A stretch of DNA of 64,000 nt from Saprospiraceae bacterium. GTDB taxonomy: Bacteria; Bacteroidota; Bacteroidia; Chitinophagales; Saprospiraceae. Position numbers and translations under genes: made by a program. Shown one piece after another: positions 9,380-17,834 of this stretch; position 1 is the first letter of the stretch; each line of letters starts with the position of its first letter. The stretch spans positions 62,001 through 126,000 of the forward strand of contig JALHQW010000004.1 in NCBI GenBank assembly GCA_022841745.1, written 5' to 3'. The notes below the pieces were generated by a model. The model was not told the DNA's origin. It saw nothing but the letters and a program-made list of their open reading frames with translations, and made no database searches.

Positions 9380-12232
9380 ATGAAACTCAAAGTATTTAGA
9401 GAAATAAACGATGCTGCAAGCAAGTATTATGCAGACAAAAATTCATTCAAACACGATGAGTTTTTATCAGTTTGCGACCAAATACTTTGTAATTTTTTTA
9501 GTGACTATTTAGATAATAATTTTATTTTCTCCACCTTATCCTTTACAAAAAAGGGGAAGCTTCACCTTGTAAACGAAAAGGACAGCAACAACGGATACAA
9601 CTTTTCTGTAAAGGTAAACGGGTGGCAAAGCCTATTAGCTAAAATCAAATCATACATTAAAGAGATTGAGGAAGACAAAATTATCAGTCTTACAAATGTC
9701 CTGCTGGATAAAAATAATAAGCAGGACTTATTTTTAATCCATACGAACAACACCTATCACGAAACGGTATTAAAATACCGTGATGAATACAAAATACAAG
9801 AGTACACATTAAACAAATTTTCATTCAATGAAAATCCTGATAACTTCATAAAGGAAAATGTGGATTTCATAGCAGCATTTGCAAATAAGTTTGCAAGTCC
9901 ACTTTACACCGAAAACATAAGCTACAAATACGGCAAATACATTTGGAATTACTATTCGTTGGCTAAGGACTACTCTACAAAAAATGCCAATGCAGATTTT
10001 CTTATTCATTTTATCAAACCTTCCATTGTTGAGTTTGATTACAACCTACTACTTTCATTAGCTACAAACAGACAATTAGATTCTGATGAATTGGCGTTGG
10101 TTAATCTGTTAATGCACCGCATTGTTAGCCAAACAGCTATTGAAAAAGTTGAGGAAGTAAAGCAACATGCAACAAGAGCAGCCATTTCGCAGGTGATGGC
10201 AAGGAACATGAGTCACAACATTGGCAGTCATGTAATGAGTAATTTGGTTTCAGACCTAGGAAAAAATTTATTCAATGATAAAAACCCATACAGACCAGAT
10301 GAAGATATTTATGCAATCTATCCCGATATAAAGAGCCAAATAACGGCAATTCAAATTGACAACAGTTTTTTAGATGATGAATTACAGAAGTATATAGTGA
10401 GTCATTTAGAAAATCAAATTGCATTTGAACAGTTAGCAATTTACAACAACTATGTAAAATGTCGAATGGATTATTTGAGTGACATAACCTTTGGCACTCC
10501 CGTAATGCAAACTAACAAGAAGGTGATAAATGAGCTTTTCCAAGACTTGGATAAAGTCCGTTTGCTATTAGACAACATTTCAGGTTTATCAATAAATTTC
10601 CCTTACAAAATCAATTTCACAGTTCAAAGCGTTCAAGGCGTCAACAACGAACTAACAGTCGCCATCCCAAATGACTTGTTGGGTTGCCAAGCATTTTACA
10701 ACATTATTGAAAACGTAATCAGAAACACAGCCAAGCACAATCAAGGAAAAAAAAATGTTGACGGCACGACAATAACAACAAATGTCTTTGTAAACTTTAA
10801 AGAAATTTCGGAAAATGAAGATGTAAATCAAAAGAATATTTGGTACGAGGTAGAGGTATATGATGATGTTCATGTTTCTGACATTGATACCTTGGTAAAA
10901 GAACAAAATACAAAAATAAACCTTAGTGTATTGGCAGAAAATAACCAATTAAGAAATTCATCATTGGGATTATTGGAAATGCAAGCATCGGCTGCATACT
11001 TGCGCAAGTTGGACATTATAAACATTGAAAGCCCTGCTTATAAAGTTCTACTAGACAATAGCATTCACACAGCAAAAAAACTCAATATCCTCAAAGCATT
11101 TTCAAAAAATGTTGATGGCAAAAATTGTTTGGCTTACCGTTTCTTTGTTAGCAAGCCAACGGAATATCTGTTTGTTGGAAAGTTTGAAGTTATGGAAGAT
11201 GAAGCAAGAGTAGGGGAATTATTGAAAATGGGAGTTTGGTTTAGAACCGGAAAAGAATTTAAGGACGACTTAGAAAAAGAAAATGGAATAGTTTTTAACC
11301 ACCAGTTTGTTCTTCACCAAGCAGACAGTGAAGTTGAGAAACTTATCAAATCATATCAAACCTATTTACCAATACGCATTGTTGAGTTGAGCAAAAAAAC
11401 GGCTACATTAATAAACTTGCTCAAGGCTGGTAGTTTTTCCGAAATTGAAAAATGTGTTTGGCAAATTTGGTTTAATAGAATAAAAAGAAGGTATGAAACT
11501 ATAAATGTGATTACAAGTTATAATGAGAATTCAGCTAAACACAAAGCCCGTAACAGGTTCAATATTGTACTATTAGACCATAATGACTATTGGAGTGAAA
11601 GTATAAAGGACATGAAGAGTAAGCGCATTGATTATTTAGAACCACTTTCAAGTAGTGGACAAAAAACTCTTCCTTCATTCAAAAGCAACCTCAATGATTA
11701 TTTAGATGATGAATGGGATGAATTGAAAATGTACAAAATTTTTGAAGCAGCCATTTGCAAGGTATTAGTGATTGATGAAAGAATTCAGAGACTTGCTTCA
11801 ACAAAGTATGAGGCAAGCACAGAAAAAGTTTTAATCGGTAATATTTTTAAATACACTAACATCAAAATTCCTGAAGCGAACCCGTATCTATTAGATGCTG
11901 ATAATTTTGACCAAAATCTATCTAACTTAGTTTGCGAATACATAAAACGAGAGATTAAAGATTGTAATTTTATGATAATCCATTACAGTATCTTGGAAAG
12001 AATGTTTAATGACAAAGACCCAAATGATGCAAGCAAGAAAGACCCAAGAATAAACGAGCATTTGAAAATGTGGGCAAAATCTACAAGAATTGTAGTGACA
12101 TCAGGGAGAGGTAAGCCAAAAGAATTACCCGAAGAAGTTTGCTTTGTAAATCTTTCACCAATATTGAACGTTTTTACCCAAACCCGAAGCAAATATACAA
12201 TAAATTACCTATTAAATCAAGCTAGGAAATGA
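9380..12232 (+). CDS. Histidine-kinase-like ATPase with C-terminal receiver-like domain
   Basis: A 950-residue soluble protein with no membrane segment or recognised sensor domain in its first 250 residues. A helix with MSHNIGSH at 277-284 looks like a phosphoacceptor H-box (His279 or His284). A HATPase N-box follows (FYNIIENVIRNTAKH, 439-453) and a weak G-box (SSLGLLEMQAS, near 527-536). The last 160 residues follow receiver topology but lack its key residues: VLVIDE at 795-800, MIIHYS at 865-870, IVVTSG at 904-909, CFVNLSP at 921-927. The long middle part is unfamiliar. Its stop overlaps the next start (ATGA). It probably feeds phosphate to the two receiver proteins encoded downstream. Sensing of the product of the upstream synthase is inferred only. 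Confidence 0.75.
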   Translation: MKLKVFREINDAASKYYADKNSFKHDEFLSVCDQILCNFFSDYLDNNFIFSTLSFTKKGKLHLVNEKDSNNGYNFSVKVNGWQSLLAKIKSYIKEIEEDKIISLTNVLLDKNNKQDLFLIHTNNTYHETVLKYRDEYKIQEYTLNKFSFNENPDNFIKENVDFIAAFANKFASPLYTENISYKYGKYIWNYYSLAKDYSTKNANADFLIHFIKPSIVEFDYNLLLSLATNRQLDSDELALVNLLMHRIVSQTAIEKVEEVKQHATRAAISQVMARNMSHNIGSHVMSNLVSDLGKNLFNDKNPYRPDEDIYAIYPDIKSQITAIQIDNSFLDDELQKYIVSHLENQIAFEQLAIYNNYVKCRMDYLSDITFGTPVMQTNKKVINELFQDLDKVRLLLDNISGLSINFPYKINFTVQSVQGVNNELTVAIPNDLLGCQAFYNIIENVIRNTAKHNQGKKNVDGTTITTNVFVNFKEISENEDVNQKNIWYEVEVYDDVHVSDIDTLVKEQNTKINLSVLAENNQLRNSSLGLLEMQASAAYLRKLDIINIESPAYKVLLDNSIHTAKKLNILKAFSKNVDGKNCLAYRFFVSKPTEYLFVGKFEVMEDEARVGELLKMGVWFRTGKEFKDDLEKENGIVFNHQFVLHQADSEVEKLIKSYQTYLPIRIVELSKKTATLINLLKAGSFSEIEKCVWQIWFNRIKRRYETINVITSYNENSAKHKARNRFNIVLLDHNDYWSESIKDMKSKRIDYLEPLSSSGQKTLPSFKSNLNDYLDDEWDELKMYKIFEAAICKVLVIDERIQRLASTKYEASTEKVLIGNIFKYTNIKIPEANPYLLDADNFDQNLSNLVCEYIKREIKDCNFMIIHYSILERMFNDKDPNDASKKDPRINEHLKMWAKSTRIVVTSGRGKPKELPEEVCFVNLSPILNVFTQTRSKYTINYLLNQARK

Positions 12233-12864
12233 AAAAAATTATCATCTTTACAAAATACTCAAGGTTAAAATCTGTAAGTGAAGATTTGAGGACATTGAAA
12301 GGGATTCCTCTTATCAAAGAAAATTTTTTTATTGTCCTCAATGAAGCAACTCAATTGTTTCAGGTTTCTAATTCAATAAATGACGGACAAATATTTTTAG
12401 CGAAAGACGATATAAAATTAGAGGATTTATCTCTATTCATTGGAGCTTATGACAAAAAAATGATTGGAATATTGAAACATAGAATGCCAGATGAAAGTTC
12501 AAAAATCAAATTCTCAGAATTTAAAAAATGTGAAGGTAGAGGACAACATGAATCAAAAGGAAAGTTCTATCCTGATGTGCTGAAAATAATTACTGATGAT
12601 GACAAACTGAAGTTCCCTCGTTTGCAAAAAGTGATTTTCCGTATAACTAATAAGGAAGAGGCAAAGAATAAATTAGTTAATGATATAACATACTATAACA
12701 CAACCCCTACAGTAATCGATGAAGCAATAAGCGAATTTCAATTTGCTTTAGATAGTTTTATTTCAGAGTTAGATGCTCTTGAGAAAGAGGAAAGAATGAA
12801 CTTTAAATCTGAAAATTTCATGAAAGCTTACAATAAATTCTTAAACAACTTGCAACATGAGTAA
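12229..12864 (+). CDS. Protein of unknown function in the signalling operon
   Basis: A 211-residue protein that I do not recognise. It starts with a hydrophobic strand (KKIIIFTKYS), is rich in lysine and glutamate, and has an FKKCEGRGQHESKGKF stretch with one cysteine in the middle, then a helical C-terminus. No signal peptide or membrane helix is seen. The start overlaps the stop of the kinase gene by 4 bp and the end overlaps the next gene by 8 bp, so translation is probably coupled and the three proteins may be needed in fixed ratio. It could be a phosphotransfer or adaptor protein, but no conserved histidine helix is evident. Confidence 0.8.
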   Translation: MKKIIIFTKYSRLKSVSEDLRTLKGIPLIKENFFIVLNEATQLFQVSNSINDGQIFLAKDDIKLEDLSLFIGAYDKKMIGILKHRMPDESSKIKFSEFKKCEGRGQHESKGKFYPDVLKIITDDDKLKFPRLQKVIFRITNKEEAKNKLVNDITYYNTTPTVIDEAISEFQFALDSFISELDALEKEERMNFKSENFMKAYNKFLNNLQHE

Positions 12865-14845
12865 ATACATCATTATAGATTCTTACAAAAGTTATGCTGA
12901 CAAATTGCTGACTCAATTAGATGGTTCTGGTTCAGTTAACTTAATCATTGACAGCAGCCAGCATGAAAGTGTATCCGATATATTTGAAATTTTTGCTGTC
13001 ATGATAAAAAAGGACAGCACAATAACTATTTTAGTAAATGCAGATACTAAAATGAAAAGCAGTGACCAAAATATTCTTGACATAATTCTTTGGGTTCGCT
13101 GTAAACTTGAAAGTTTTAACCCGATTGTTGTTTACAGCACTTCAACTTTACAAGTTATATTGAGGAAGCAACCTGAAAATTATTTTCTCATTTCAGAAGG
13201 TTGTGTTTTTAAGCCAGCGACTTCTATTTCAAGTGAAATTGCCGAAATCAAGGCACTGAACCCGGTAACTGAACTTGAAAGCTTGAAACCATTTATCAAA
13301 CCCAAAGTTGATGAAATATTATCTGCTAACAAACACCGAATTGCAAATTATGCTGCAATGGCAATGATGCTGAACATTGCAAAACAGGTTTATGATAAAC
13401 CGCACGACAATCAAATTATGAAAGGCTCCTTCCATAGATTCTATTCCTATAGAAAATCATTGGACTATTATCTACTTTCATCATATTACGGTTTAGAGAA
13501 GCCTATATTAAACAACGAAGATAAGGTAATGCTTAAAGGCGAGAATTCAAAACGAATACTAATTGTTGACGACCTAGCAAGCGATGGTTGGCAAATTTTG
13601 ATTAGTCAAATGCTATATGGCAAACCCGATGCAAGCGAAGTTGCCAATGTTAAGATTTATACCACAAGTAAAGATGAATTTGACGAAGCCAAATCAAAGT
13701 TAGAATTAGAAAAGCAAATCAAAAAGCACAAACCGCATTTGATTTTACTTGACCTTAGACTTTGTGATGAAAGTGGAAGGGTGTATCCTGAAAAGTTAGG
13801 TGGATACAAATTACTTAAATTTCTTAAAGCATCTACGGATTATAAAGGAGTTCCTGTGATAATGTTTACGGCAAGCACAAATGCACAAACTGTAAAAATT
13901 TTAATTGATAGCGGTGCTTATTGCGTTTGGACAAAGCCAGGTATAGATGAAGAGTTAAGTGTAGACGGAATTACAAAACGATATGGACAACTATTATTTT
14001 TTGTAAACAAAGTTTTTTCTGATTTTGACACACGGAATTTAGCTTCTCTGAACAATAATGAGAAGACAAATAAGACATCGAGTTTTGAGGAAATGCGTGG
14101 AAAATTATTGAACCTAACTCACTATTTAAAATACAGAGGCGAATTGCACAAAATGAAAAGCCAAGGTCATTATTTCAATTCTTTTACCGATATTTTTATT
14201 GATACAAATTCATTAATGTCAGGAGTAAATTTCAACAATGATAAAAGTGTTGATTTTGCAACAACAATTTTGAATATATACAAGTTGGCTCAAATTTGTG
14301 GAACACAACAGCACACAATTTCTGTAAATGGTAAAGTTATTGAGATGGATATTCCCAAGTTGGTTGTTTTAAATTTTGTCTTAGATGAAGTGATAGAAAA
14401 GACTAAAATTGTAGATAACTTTCAACCTAAGAGTTGGAAAAGAGCATTATTAGGATATAGTATTATAAGAGCTTTGTTTGATAACGATAAAAATGTCCGC
14501 ACAGAATTTTGTTTTGTAGACAATGCAGGAATCCCAAAGACACGATTACAGGTGCCAGCTTCACGTCACTATGCTGACCCTGTTATAATTGAAGAGATTG
14601 TTCGAATAATTTCAGGTGATGATTTTGTACTAAAACAAGGGAGTGCTCCCGTTAATATTAGTTATAAAACACAAAAACCCAAGGTGCTATTGATTTGCGA
14701 TGAAAATCCAAACGGAAAAGGGGCGAGTAAGAAGTTACCCAGCTTATTGAACAATCGAATAAATGCTTTGGATGCTCCGAAAGGTAGTGTTGAAATTTTC
14801 CGGCTCTTAGAGTTTAACAAAAAAATGAACGAAATCGAACTTTAA
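12857..14845 (+). CDS. Response regulator fused to a PIN-like nuclease domain
   Basis: A 662-residue protein with four parts. Residues 1-125 fold like a degenerate receiver (YIIIDSY at the start, VVYSTST near 91, a final FKP). Residues 232-370 are a full receiver: acidic pair D238/D239, phosphoacceptor D299 in LLDLRL, T338 in FTAS and K360 in TKP. Residues 445-640 look like a PIN nuclease: IDTNSLM with D449, IPKLVVLNFVLDE with E511, and a late LLICDEN with D615, in the order seen in PIN domains of the PhoH-associated (PIN_4-like) type. PIN domains cut RNA using these acids and Mg2+ or Mn2+. This suggests an RNase gated by phosphorylation. The receiver is certain; the PIN call rests on motif spacing. 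Confidence 0.78.
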   Translation: MSKYIIIDSYKSYADKLLTQLDGSGSVNLIIDSSQHESVSDIFEIFAVMIKKDSTITILVNADTKMKSSDQNILDIILWVRCKLESFNPIVVYSTSTLQVILRKQPENYFLISEGCVFKPATSISSEIAEIKALNPVTELESLKPFIKPKVDEILSANKHRIANYAAMAMMLNIAKQVYDKPHDNQIMKGSFHRFYSYRKSLDYYLLSSYYGLEKPILNNEDKVMLKGENSKRILIVDDLASDGWQILISQMLYGKPDASEVANVKIYTTSKDEFDEAKSKLELEKQIKKHKPHLILLDLRLCDESGRVYPEKLGGYKLLKFLKASTDYKGVPVIMFTASTNAQTVKILIDSGAYCVWTKPGIDEELSVDGITKRYGQLLFFVNKVFSDFDTRNLASLNNNEKTNKTSSFEEMRGKLLNLTHYLKYRGELHKMKSQGHYFNSFTDIFIDTNSLMSGVNFNNDKSVDFATTILNIYKLAQICGTQQHTISVNGKVIEMDIPKLVVLNFVLDEVIEKTKIVDNFQPKSWKRALLGYSIIRALFDNDKNVRTEFCFVDNAGIPKTRLQVPASRHYADPVIIEEIVRIISGDDFVLKQGSAPVNISYKTQKPKVLLICDENPNGKGASKKLPSLLNNRINALDAPKGSVEIFRLLEFNKKMNEIEL

Positions 14846-14849
14846 TATC

Positions 14850-16598
14850 ATGAACTGCATAATTTGTAATGCTGGCCAGAAATCCTTTTTTGTGAAGTTA
14901 ATTTCAGAAATGAAGTTAATTGAAGATGATGTTGTGTTTATCATTGATAATTATGAGTTGCATACTGCATTCTCTAATATCATCATTCCAATGAGTTTTA
15001 TTCTAGTTGATGTTGAAACTGATTTTGGCAATTATGGTTCGGACTTTTTTGGAGGTTTTGATATTGCTGCTGATTTGCGGAGGATATATAAGATTAGGAA
15101 CCAAATTGTATTTCACAGTACTTTTTCTAAAGAATATTTTGAAAAATTAAGCCAGTCAGATATTAAGTTCAAACTCTTATATGGCAGAGGCAGTTCTTTT
15201 ATTCGCTACCCTTTTTCAGTTGAAGCAATAAAGGAAAAACTGCTAAACACAACACCAATAAGTGCAGCCACTTTGCATGATGTAGTTACTATGCTTTGCG
15301 ATTTGAAAGGTATTGTCATTGACAAATTGAACCATGAGCTGAGGTTTGAAAAAGATGTAAAAAATTTGCAACAGCTATTCTCCACCATTGAACCTTACCT
15401 TTCAAACGAACAAAAGCAGCTGATTGAAATGGCCGAATTCATGGAGAAGTTGCTGCAAAGCATTAAAAATAATGATAGGTCAATGTTTCTTTCTCATAAA
15501 GACTTATTCCTCAGACTTTGTACTCGACACCTTACGCAATCGGGAAATATTGAAAGTAGATTAGGCAAATCAAAACACACCATTTTGTTGATTGACGACA
15601 GGGAAGATGAGTTAGAAAAATATGAAGAAGAACTTCTAAAAGATTTCGATGTCCTTAAAACCTCAAGTGGAACAGAAGCAATTGAGATATTAAAAAGTGA
15701 TTCAACAAACAATATCAAAGCAATCATTTCTGATTGGCGTTTATTTGAGGACGATACGCTCACTTATTGGCAATCATTGCAGGGCTATGAAATTTTAGAG
15801 TTCGCATCGAAAAGTGGAATACGAGCGTTGTTTGCACTTACCTCACAGGCCGATTATGTAGTGCATCACATTCGTAACCTCATGGGCATTCGTTTTTCGA
15901 TGTTCAAGAAAGAAAACCTTATTTCACCAGGCCAATGGAAGGTTTTTGCAGATGTATTGCAGGAGGCATGTAATGAAACTTTGCAGATTATCGCCAACAT
16001 TCCCGAATCAGATAATTGGAGAAAGGCAGAAAGAGTAATTGATAAAGCGGAAGAAGACCGAATTAAGAAGAAGAATAGTGGTCGAAATATTTTGGTTCGC
16101 AAAGACAATAATACTTCAACTACTTATGTTTCCTATCCCTCTTTGCATCAACAGTATTTAGGATACCTCCACGACAAAGACAGGGATAGCCTTTTTAGGG
16201 CTGTTGAAGAGAAAGCAGACGAAATTTGGCAATATCTAATTGGTTTGCGTAATGAGCATAACGAGTATATAGGTGTAGATGTACTAAGGCACAGGTTTAA
16301 CGTTGAAACCCCCAAAGATGCATTGTTGTTTCCTGTTCTCGTGCTGAGAAGAATTTGGATGGCTTTGTGGTACTATCATGTTGGCGAACCCAAAAAGTTG
16401 AGCCAAGAAGAAATAACAAAATACTCCAAGTTTATTTATGCAGTCATACAATATCAAGGTTTTACCCAATTCGTGGGAAATAACCAAAGTGTTGAACAAA
16501 CCAAGCTTTGTATTTCTATTTCCCAGGTTCGAAACCGAAAAATGCTGCCAGAAGAATATGCTTGGATGAGGAAATGGCAAATTCTTGTCGTAGGATGA
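14850..16598 (+). CDS. Double-receiver response regulator with unknown output domain
   Basis: A 582-residue protein. Residues 1-132 look like a receiver that lacks the N-terminal acidic pair (FILVDVE near 50-56, GGFDIAADLRRI near 68, FHST near 88-91, FIRYPFS near 117). Residues 243-375 are a clearer receiver: D249/D250, D295 in ISDWRL, T331 in ALTSQ and K353/K354. The last 200 residues are helical, rich in aromatic residues, and have no DNA-binding or enzyme motif that I recognise. It starts 4 bp after the PIN fusion gene and ends the operon. It may compete for phosphate, act as the second output, or hold the nuclease protein in check; none of these can be decided from sequence. Confidence 0.78.
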   Translation: MNCIICNAGQKSFFVKLISEMKLIEDDVVFIIDNYELHTAFSNIIIPMSFILVDVETDFGNYGSDFFGGFDIAADLRRIYKIRNQIVFHSTFSKEYFEKLSQSDIKFKLLYGRGSSFIRYPFSVEAIKEKLLNTTPISAATLHDVVTMLCDLKGIVIDKLNHELRFEKDVKNLQQLFSTIEPYLSNEQKQLIEMAEFMEKLLQSIKNNDRSMFLSHKDLFLRLCTRHLTQSGNIESRLGKSKHTILLIDDREDELEKYEEELLKDFDVLKTSSGTEAIEILKSDSTNNIKAIISDWRLFEDDTLTYWQSLQGYEILEFASKSGIRALFALTSQADYVVHHIRNLMGIRFSMFKKENLISPGQWKVFADVLQEACNETLQIIANIPESDNWRKAERVIDKAEEDRIKKKNSGRNILVRKDNNTSTTYVSYPSLHQQYLGYLHDKDRDSLFRAVEEKADEIWQYLIGLRNEHNEYIGVDVLRHRFNVETPKDALLFPVLVLRRIWMALWYYHVGEPKKLSQEEITKYSKFIYAVIQYQGFTQFVGNNQSVEQTKLCISISQVRNRKMLPEEYAWMRKWQILVVG

Positions 16599-16702
16599 TT
16601 TGAGTCAATCACTGCATCATCGTTCTTGCAATGCCAAAAGAGAAGTATCCAAAAACATTTTCAAACAATGATTTTTCTGAATTGAAATTTTAGATTTATT
16701 TT

Positions 16703-16721
16703 AGAGATAATTTAAGATAAT
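16703..16721 (+). repeat. Downstream near copy of the operon-flanking repeat
   Basis: AGAGATAATTTAAGATAAT matches the tandem repeat at 6419 with one difference in this stretch, and a second difference follows at the next bases. It lies 104 bp after the last stop of the seven-gene operon and just upstream of a promoter element. The two copies bracket the AT-rich operon. Confidence 0.5.
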
Positions 16722-16732
16722 CTTTTACCCCT

Positions 16733-16740
16733 TATCTTTG
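16733..16740 (+). promoter_or_regulatory. Bacteroidota-type -7 promoter element
   Basis: TATCTTTG is an exact match to the Bacteroidota sigma-ABfr -7 consensus TAnnTTTG. A clear TTG at the -33 position is missing; only a TTTA-type sequence is present at the right distance. It would start a transcript with a leader of about 330 bases before the 17074 gene. Confidence 0.5.
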
Positions 16741-16770
16741 AGTCGTATTTGAAATACTTGGTCAGACTTT

Positions 16771-16843
16771 GATTAAAGTGAATTTGGCTTTGAATCTTCA
16801 TAAAGAGTTTCTGCCATCCGCAAAAAATCATTCACTTTAAATC
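16771..16843 (+). promoter_or_regulatory. Inverted repeat in the leader of the 17074 operon
   Basis: GATTAAAGTGAAT at 16771-16783 is repeated in inverted form as ATTCACTTTAAATC at 16830-16843, with one extra base. In RNA it could pair across a 46-base loop. The right arm ends one base before a possible small ORF start, so the structure could hide that start. Confidence 0.4.
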
Positions 16844-16844
16844 A

Positions 16845-16979
16845 ATGACCATGAGTATCTCATTTCTTAGCCCAATCCACAATGCAGTTCAGCTGCTATT
16901 GAACGGCATTCTATCGCCTACATCTGCGATTACTTCTTTCCTAGAGCCTCCTTCTGTGCTCTTCCCTTACTTTACTTGA
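16845..16979 (+). CDS. Possible 44-residue leader peptide
   Basis: ATG at 16845 (or 16851) opens a 44-codon frame ending in TGA at 16977. The product is hydrophobic and rich in serine, leucine and proline, with no charged cluster. It sits between the predicted promoter and the 17074 gene, right after an inverted repeat. It may be a real small protein, a leader peptide, or chance; only its position and the long leader favour it. Confidence 0.3.
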   Translation: MTMSISFLSPIHNAVQLLLNGILSPTSAITSFLEPPSVLFPYFT

Positions 16980-17073
16980 TTTCATCGCATGGGCACTTCT
17001 GTGCTTCACAACTACCTATTGGGTATTACTACCTAGCAATTCATTTCTTTCTTGACCAATAAAATTCACCATC

Positions 17074-17769
17074 ATGAATACACCTTTTGACAATGAGCAA
17101 CCGCTCAACCACCAGCAAGATTCTCTGCTTTTCCCAAAGCCAGACACTTTAGACCTTGCCGATTTTCTGGACAAGACTTCGGAAAGGCAACTGACGCCAT
17201 TGGCTAGTGAAATGACTACCCGGAACGAAGAAGTTCAACAACCCGTGAACCAAGAACTCAAACGTGTTGACGATTTCTCACAAAGCACCCGTGACATTGA
17301 CCAGCAATACCAGCATTTGATGGACAAAGATTGGAGTTTGTGGGATAAGCTTACTGATAGAACCATGTATAATCAGGTACAGCAGATTAGAAAGGATTTA
17401 CTTGTCACCTCCGCAAAGTACCGCCTGAATTTTTACAAAACGATACTGGATGCCCGTTTGGGCGCCCTTAACGAGAAGTGTGATGCGGGCCTGAAAATGA
17501 TTAAAGCTCACTACCGCCAGCAAGTAAGTTCCCACCTGATGGCAAAAATGGAAGAATTGACCATTGAAGTGAAAAGTCGCCAGATTAATTTTCTGGAAAT
17601 GATGAAGGAGAAATACCAATATTCTGAGAGCCTGAAGAATTATCCTTCGATGCAAAAACGCTACTTGGATTGTGTTTTTGAAGAGGAAGGACGCTACCTG
17701 AAATTTTTGGACAGCCTGATACTCCGTTTTGAGAGCATCGTTACCGAACAGTTGACGAAATACAACTAA
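17074..17769 (+). CDS. Helical protein of unknown function
   Basis: A 231-residue, mostly helical and charged protein that I do not recognise. The first 90 residues are polar and probably disordered (many Q, E, T and P). Residues 100-231 look like long helices with conserved aromatic positions. No signal peptide, cysteine pair or membrane segment is visible. It is the first gene of a small operon with a DUF4407 membrane protein and a lipoprotein. A strong hairpin follows its stop within 10 bp. It may be a cytoplasmic partner of the membrane protein, with both containing coiled-coil segments; that is inference from position. Confidence 0.8.
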   Translation: MNTPFDNEQPLNHQQDSLLFPKPDTLDLADFLDKTSERQLTPLASEMTTRNEEVQQPVNQELKRVDDFSQSTRDIDQQYQHLMDKDWSLWDKLTDRTMYNQVQQIRKDLLVTSAKYRLNFYKTILDARLGALNEKCDAGLKMIKAHYRQQVSSHLMAKMEELTIEVKSRQINFLEMMKEKYQYSESLKNYPSMQKRYLDCVFEEEGRYLKFLDSLILRFESIVTEQLTKYN

Positions 17770-17778
17770 ATCATCCAG

Positions 17779-17802
17779 GAGCCGCTGCCAGTGCGGCGGC
17801 TC
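17779..17802 (+). terminator. GC-rich hairpin between genes
   Basis: GAGCCGC at 17779-17785 pairs with GCGGCTC at 17796-17802, and the stem can be extended inward by three pairs (one G-U) to a CAGT tetraloop. It is followed by TATTTCCCTT, a weak T-run, so it may be a partial terminator or an mRNA-stabilising structure that lowers expression of the DUF4407 gene. Confidence 0.6.
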
Positions 17803-17834
17803 TATTTCCCTTATCACATCTTAATTCTACAACA

